From Actinomycetes bacterium (GTDB lineage: Bacteria > Actinomycetota > Acidimicrobiia > Acidimicrobiales > RAAP-2): a stretch of 11,056 nucleotides of DNA. This document shows, piece by piece, positions 8,210 through 11,056 of this stretch. The stretch covers positions 1 to 11,056 of the forward strand of contig JAJZFO010000058.1 of NCBI GenBank assembly GCA_021805305.1, given 5' to 3'. The first letter of the stretch is position 1. Every line of letters starts with the position of its first letter. The notes beneath the pieces were generated by a model. The model saw only the letters and a list, made by a program, of their open reading frames with translations. It was not told the origin of the DNA and did no database searches. A program made the position numbers and the translations under genes.

Positions 8210-10743
8210 TTCATCATTCCCGCCAGGACTTCGCCGTCGGTGTAGATGGGCGACGGCACGATGCGCGCGGCCAAGACGACGTCCTCATCCAGCTCCTCGA
8301 GGTTGACGCGCGCGTCGTAACGCGCCCGCGGGCCGACTCGGTCCACCAGTTTGGCGTCGAGCGCGATGGGCGCGACCCCGTCGTCGACCCATAGTTGCAC
8401 CAGCAGGTCGGCCGGTTCCAGGACGCCGAGTTCCACCTGCAGGTACACGCGGTGACCCTTCTTACGGGCGGTGACCGCGCCGACCTCGACGCGCAGGTCG
8501 GCCCAGCCCGCGCGGAGCCGACGCAGGTCGCGCGCTCGATCCCGCGCCGAACGGGCGCCCCCGGCGCGCAACTGCGCGGACTTGGCCATACCCGGCAGGT
8601 AGTACGACTCGGCGTAGTCGCGCGTCATGCGTAACGAGTCCCACGTCGGGGCCAGGGTGGACATGGACTGCTTGACCGACGCGAGCCACCGGGTGGGCAC
8701 CCCCTCGTCGTCGCGGTCGTAGAACCGCGGCACGATCTCGTGCTCCAAGACGTCGTAGAGCGACGTCGCGTCCCGCTCGTCTTGCAACTCCTCGTCGTCG
8801 TAATCGACGTCGGTGCCGATCGAGAAGCCGATGGGGGGGGCCGTGGGGTCGGCGTCCTGGGTGGCCTCGTCCCACCACCCATCGATCGTCGAGAAGCTCA
8901 GGGCCCCGTTCATACCGGCCTTCATGCCCCCGACGCCGCAGGCCTCGAGGGGACGACGTGGCGTATTGAGCCACAGGTCGGCGCCCTGGGCCAGGTGCCG
9001 GTCGAGGGTGGTGTCGAAGTCGACGATGAAGACCACGCGGTCGCTCACGTCGTAGGCGGCGGCGAATTCGATCATGTCCTGGAGGAGTTGCTTGCCCCCC
9101 TCGTCGTTCGGGTGCGCCTTGCCCGCGAAGACGATCTGGACACCACGTTCCGGGGCCTTCAGGATGCGCGCCAGCCGTTCGGGGTCGCGCAGGAGCAGCG
9201 TCGGGCGCTTGTAGGCCACGAAACGGCCGATGAAGCCGATGGTCAACCGATCGGGGTCGAGCACCGACACGGCGGGAGAGCGCTCGGCGGGACTGTGGCG
9301 TCGCGCGAGGTCCTTGCGCGCGCGACGACGGGCGAACTCCACCAATTCGGCGCGCGCCTCGTTCTTCACCCGCCACAGGTCCGCACTCGGTGCGGCCACG
9401 ATATTCGACCACATCACGGGGTCGCCGGGCGTGGTCTGCCACTGGGCGCCCACCGACGCGGTGAGTAGTTCACTGAAGGGTCCCGTAGTCCAGGACTCCA
9501 GGTGCACGCCGTTGGTGATGTGTCCCACGGGTATCTCCGGGAGGGGGACCCGTGGCCAGAGCATCGACCACTGCTGCCGGGTGACGCGTCCGTGCAGTCG
9601 CGACACACCATTGCGGTGGCCGACCATGCGCATGGCGAACACCGTCGGGCAAAAGGTGTCGCCGTCCCACTCCGGCGTCACCCGCCCCAGGGCGACCAGG
9701 GTGTCGAGCGACGTCGCGAGTTGGCGGGCGTAGGGGGCGAGAAAACGTCGCGCGAGGGCGTCGGGGAAGTAGTCGTGACCCGCCGCGACGGGGGTGTGCG
9801 TGGTGAAGAGCAGACCCGGACGCACCGCCAGCTGGGCCTCCTCGAAGCTGAGGCCCTCTTGGGCCATCACCCGACGGATGCGCTCGAGGATGGCGAAGAC
9901 GGAGTGCCCCTCGTTCAAGTGCAGCATCGCGGGTTCGATGGCGAGCGCGGCCAAAGCGCGAACCCCCCCCACGCCCAGGATCAACTCCTGGGAGAAACGG
10001 GTCTCGAGGTCCGAATCGTAGAGTCGGGTGGTCAGAATCCGATCGGTCTCGGAGTTCGTGGCCACGGCGCTGTCGAGCAGGATCAAGTGGTTGCGTCCCA
10101 CCTGAGCGCGATAGACCGCGACTTGAACATCGCGACCCGGGAGCGACACCGTGACCTGGATGACGCGCCCCTGGGCGTCGCGTGCGCGCGTGATCGGCAT
10201 CTTCTCGGGCGACATCATGTCCCAGGCTTCGTGCTGGCGCCCGTCGCGGTCGAGCCACTGATGCGACGTCCCCCGATACAACAGTCCGACGCCGACCAGC
10301 GGTAGGCCGAGGGCGCTCGCGGCCTTCAATTGCTCGGCGGCCACCGTCCCGAGGCCCCCCGCGAAGATGGGTAGCGAGTCGGTCAGGGAGAACTCCGCGG
10401 CGAAGAAGGCGATGACCTGGTCGCGCTCGGACTTGTGGTGCGTGTGATACCACGTCTTAGAGGTCTCGGTGAAGTACGCCCGAAAATTCTGCACGACGGC
10501 CAGGGCTAACGCCGCCACCTCGGGGTCGTCGCGCAGACGCGCGCTGACCTGATCACGACCCATGCCCAGGAGAAGCTGCTGGGGCCACTCCAGGGCCCCG
10601 GGGCTCGCCGTGGGGTCGAGGGCGGCGAAGAGGCGACGCGCGTCGATTTTCCAGGTCCAGCGCAGATTGGTGGCGACCTCGAGGAGGTCATCGTACGTGA
10701 CGGCGGACGAGACGGGCGTCACGACCACACCGCTCTCCGACAC
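8197..10743 (-). CDS. glgP: Alpha-glucan (glycogen) phosphorylase, long form, GT35
   Basis: This is a PLP-dependent phosphorylase and the first gene of the glucan operon. I place the start at the GTG at 10743 (848 residues, VSESGVVV...) because GGAGGG lies 4 nt upstream. The frame stays open to an ATG at 10845, but the 34 extra residues look non-coding. Numbered from the GTG, it has a DUF3417-like N-terminus (NLRWTWKIDARRLFAALDP), SLPIFAGGLGTVAAEQLK (about 124-141), NEGH (277-280), THTP with His316, GFIGRFVAYKR (503-513), and the PLP motif EACGVGGMKAGMN with Lys608. A tail of about 130 residues after the core (from about 720) contains a beta-rich segment, as in other long actinobacterial phosphorylases. 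It is clearly diverged from the second phosphorylase of the operon. Its GLGTVAAEQLK loop departs from the GLGVLAGD(H/Y)LK seen in most relatives, so specificity or activity may differ. Its TGA overlaps the start of the malQ-glgB fusion gene. Confidence 0.94.
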   Translation of the reverse strand: MSESGVVVTPVSSAVTYDDLLEVATNLRWTWKIDARRLFAALDPTASPGALEWPQQLLLGMGRDQVSARLRDDPEVAALALAVVQNFRAYFTETSKTWYHTHHKSERDQVIAFFAAEFSLTDSLPIFAGGLGTVAAEQLKAASALGLPLVGVGLLYRGTSHQWLDRDGRQHEAWDMMSPEKMPITRARDAQGRVIQVTVSLPGRDVQVAVYRAQVGRNHLILLDSAVATNSETDRILTTRLYDSDLETRFSQELILGVGGVRALAALAIEPAMLHLNEGHSVFAILERIRRVMAQEGLSFEEAQLAVRPGLLFTTHTPVAAGHDYFPDALARRFLAPYARQLATSLDTLVALGRVTPEWDGDTFCPTVFAMRMVGHRNGVSRLHGRVTRQQWSMLWPRVPLPEIPVGHITNGVHLESWTTGPFSELLTASVGAQWQTTPGDPVMWSNIVAAPSADLWRVKNEARAELVEFARRRARKDLARRHSPAERSPAVSVLDPDRLTIGFIGRFVAYKRPTLLLRDPERLARILKAPERGVQIVFAGKAHPNDEGGKQLLQDMIEFAAAYDVSDRVVFIVDFDTTLDRHLAQGADLWLNTPRRPLEACGVGGMKAGMNGALSFSTIDGWWDEATQDADPTAPPIGFSIGTDVDYDDEELQDERDATSLYDVLEHEIVPRFYDRDDEGVPTRWLASVKQSMSTLAPTWDSLRMTRDYAESYYLPGMAKSAQLRAGGARSARDRARDLRRLRAGWADLRVEVGAVTARKKGHRVYLQVELGVLEPADLLVQLWVDDGVAPIALDAKLVDRVGPRARYDARVNLEELDEDVVLAARIVPSPIYTDGEVLAGMMKWST

Positions 10744-10747
10744 GCCA

Positions 10748-10753
10748 CCCTCC
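10748..10753 (-). promoter_or_regulatory. Ribosome binding site of the first phosphorylase gene
   Basis: On the minus strand GGAGGG (within AGGAGGGTGGC) ends 4 nt before the GTG at 10743. It is the best Shine-Dalgarno near this end of the reading frame. It decides the start in favour of the GTG and against the far upstream ATG at 10845. Confidence 0.7.
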
Positions 10754-10805
10754 TCACACCCTCCCGCCTCACAGTAGAACGGGACGGTACCCCACTTGGT
10801 TTCGT

Positions 10806-10811
10806 AGCATA
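10806..10811 (-). promoter_or_regulatory. Possible -10 element of the glucan operon
   Basis: On the minus strand this reads TATGCT, which fits the TANNNT pattern of sigma-70-type -10 elements, and lies about 63 nt before the GTG start. No good -35 is seen 16-18 nt upstream. This is a weak call, offered as the best candidate in the spacer. Confidence 0.3.
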
Positions 10812-10870
10812 ACCTCGCCACCGCGTGAGTTGCGGGTCGTCGCACGCCCCAGTACCTTCACTCGGGTCGG

Positions 10871-10883
10871 GCCCGCTTCGGGC
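10871..10883. repeat. Short GC hairpin in the divergent spacer
   Basis: GCCCG, loop CTT, CGGGC gives a 5-bp perfect stem. It overlaps an alternative 5-bp hairpin at 10882-10894 (GCGAG, loop GCG, CTCGC), so the two structures exclude each other. There is no U-tract, so it is not a classical terminator. In DNA of this GC content such hairpins also arise by chance. Confidence 0.35.
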
Positions 10884-10919
10884 GAGGCGCTCGCCGCCAA
10901 GCTCCCTCGACGCCAACCC

Positions 10920-10931
10920 CGAGGGCCCTCG
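10920..10931. repeat. 12-bp perfect palindrome CGAGGGCCCTCG
   Basis: The palindrome reads the same on both strands. A further half, CCCTCG, lies at 10904-10909 and could pair with the first half across a 10-nt loop. It sits 20 nt left of the Rrf2-type operator. It may be a regulator site or a structural element; no known regulator motif is recognised. Confidence 0.4.
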
Positions 10932-10950
10932 TCAACCGTGACGTGACGAA

Positions 10951-10975
10951 ATTCTTGACCAATTAAGTCGGGTAT
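10951..10975 (+). promoter_or_regulatory. Rrf2-family (IscR type-1-like) operator before the cysK-like gene
   Basis: The 25-nt site begins ATTCTTGACC and ends AAGTCGGGTAT. By my own position-by-position comparison with the IscR type-1 consensus as I know it (ATASYYGACTR at the left, AGTCRRSTAT at the right), 22 of 25 positions agree. The mismatches are at positions 3, 10 and 15. It lies 41 nt before the ATG and contains a -35-like TTGACC (10955-10960), so a bound protein would block RNA polymerase. Rrf2 regulators include the Fe-S sensor IscR and the cysteine regulator CymR, which suits a cysteine synthase gene. The regulator itself is not in the window. Confidence 0.65.
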
Positions 10976-10983
10976 AGACATTA
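10955..10983 (+). promoter_or_regulatory. Probable promoter region of the cysK-like gene
   Basis: TTGACC at 10955-10960 is a good -35 candidate. The -10 is ambiguous. TATAGA at 10973-10978 looks best by sequence but is only 12 nt away. ACATTA at 10978-10983 has the right 17-nt spacing but is a weak match. The exact start of transcription cannot be read from the sequence. Confidence 0.4.
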
Positions 10984-11005
10984 AGGTGTGAGGCGTTCCC
11001 CGAGC

Positions 11006-11011
11006 GAAGGA
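11006..11011 (+). promoter_or_regulatory. Ribosome binding site of the cysK-like gene
   Basis: GAAGGA ends 5 nt before the ATG at 11017. This is a normal Shine-Dalgarno at normal spacing and it fixes the start of the partial gene. Confidence 0.75.
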
Positions 11012-11016
11012 CCGAC

Positions 11017-11056
11017 ATGAGCAAGATCGCCAACAACATCACCGAACTGATCGGTG
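11017..11056 (+). CDS. cysK: Probable cysteine synthase, N-terminal fragment cut by the window end
   Basis: Only 13 codons are present, reading MSKIANNITELIG. The pattern NITELIG close to the N-terminus is typical of PLP-dependent O-acetylserine sulfhydrylases (CysK/CysM, and cystathionine beta-synthase-like relatives), where it usually continues as NTPLV. The protein would make L-cysteine from O-acetylserine and sulfide in the cytoplasm. The ATG has a good ribosome binding site, and an Rrf2-family operator lies just upstream, in keeping with sulfur or iron-sulfur control. No catalytic residues are visible in so short a piece, so a close homologue within the family cannot be excluded. Confidence 0.72.
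   Translation, partial: MSKIANNITELIG

Larger units (their letters stand above)
10744..11016. other. Divergent intergenic region between the glucan operon and the cysK-like gene
   Basis: This 273-nt spacer separates leftward and rightward transcription units and must hold the promoters of both. It contains the ribosome binding site of the first phosphorylase, a possible -10 for that operon, several short GC-rich palindromes (10871-10931) and an Rrf2-family operator (10951-10975). I see no RNA gene and no convincing small coding region. The upstream extension of the phosphorylase frame (10744-10845) has no ribosome binding site that I can see. Confidence 0.75.

Noticed and set aside
8818..8960. 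Possible loss of PLP binding in the first phosphorylase because its motif reads EACGVGGMK and not EASGT-type
   Set aside because: The known phosphorylase signature allows Cys or Ser at the third position and variable residues around the glycines; the lysine is present, so the enzyme should be competent.
10744..10845. An N-terminal extension of the first phosphorylase by 34 residues from the ATG at 10845
   Set aside because: The extension has no family resemblance, and the GTG at 10743 has a clear GGAGGG at suitable spacing. The homologous core begins soon after that GTG.
10861..10900. Rho-independent terminator in the divergent spacer
   Set aside because: The hairpins are short, mutually exclusive and not followed by a T-tract on either strand. 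No gene ends into this region.
1..11056. CRISPR array, tRNA/rRNA, insertion sequence, prophage or defence genes
   Set aside because: No regularly spaced repeats, RNA-gene signatures, transposase-like proteins or terminal inverted repeats were seen; the window is almost entirely filled by four metabolic genes.

Overview
The window is a GC-rich, almost fully coding stretch from a bacterium that is probably an actinomycete-type (Actinomycetota) organism. The reasons are high GC with heavily GC-biased third positions, GTG starts, short or overlapping gene junctions, and alpha-glucan enzymes of the types common in that phylum. A lineage such as Acidimicrobiia is plausible, but the sequence alone does not settle it.

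Four complete genes run leftward (minus strand) from about 10743 to 1 and look like a single operon for storage alpha-glucan (glycogen) turnover. In transcription order they are: (1) an 848-residue GT35 alpha-glucan phosphorylase; (2) a 1337-residue fusion of a GH77 4-alpha-glucanotransferase (MalQ-like) to a CBM48-GH13 glycogen branching enzyme (GlgB-like); (3) a 672-residue GH57 glycoside hydrolase with a DUF3536-type C-terminal region, of unknown substrate; and (4) a second, shorter 717-residue GT35 phosphorylase whose TGA stop lies at the first three bases of the window. The junctions are a 13-nt overlap (or a 4-nt GTGA overlap with an alternative start), 0 nt (TAG directly followed by ATG) and 22 nt, so the first three genes are very likely translationally coupled.

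Together the four proteins carry phosphorolysis of linear chains (two phosphorylases), chain shuffling (GH77), branch formation (GH13) and an uncharacterised GH57 activity that could trim or debranch. No GlgX/TreX-type debranching enzyme, glgC or glgA is present in the window. The catalytic residues that can be recognised in all the domains are intact.

To the right lies a 273-nt divergent intergenic region (10744-11016). It holds the ribosome binding site and a possible weak promoter of the glucan operon, short palindromes, and a strong 25-nt match to the IscR-type Rrf2-family operator (10951-10975). This site sits just before a plus-strand gene that begins at 11017 and runs off the window; its first 13 residues resemble cysteine synthase (CysK). 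The two divergent transcription units therefore appear to be functionally unrelated.
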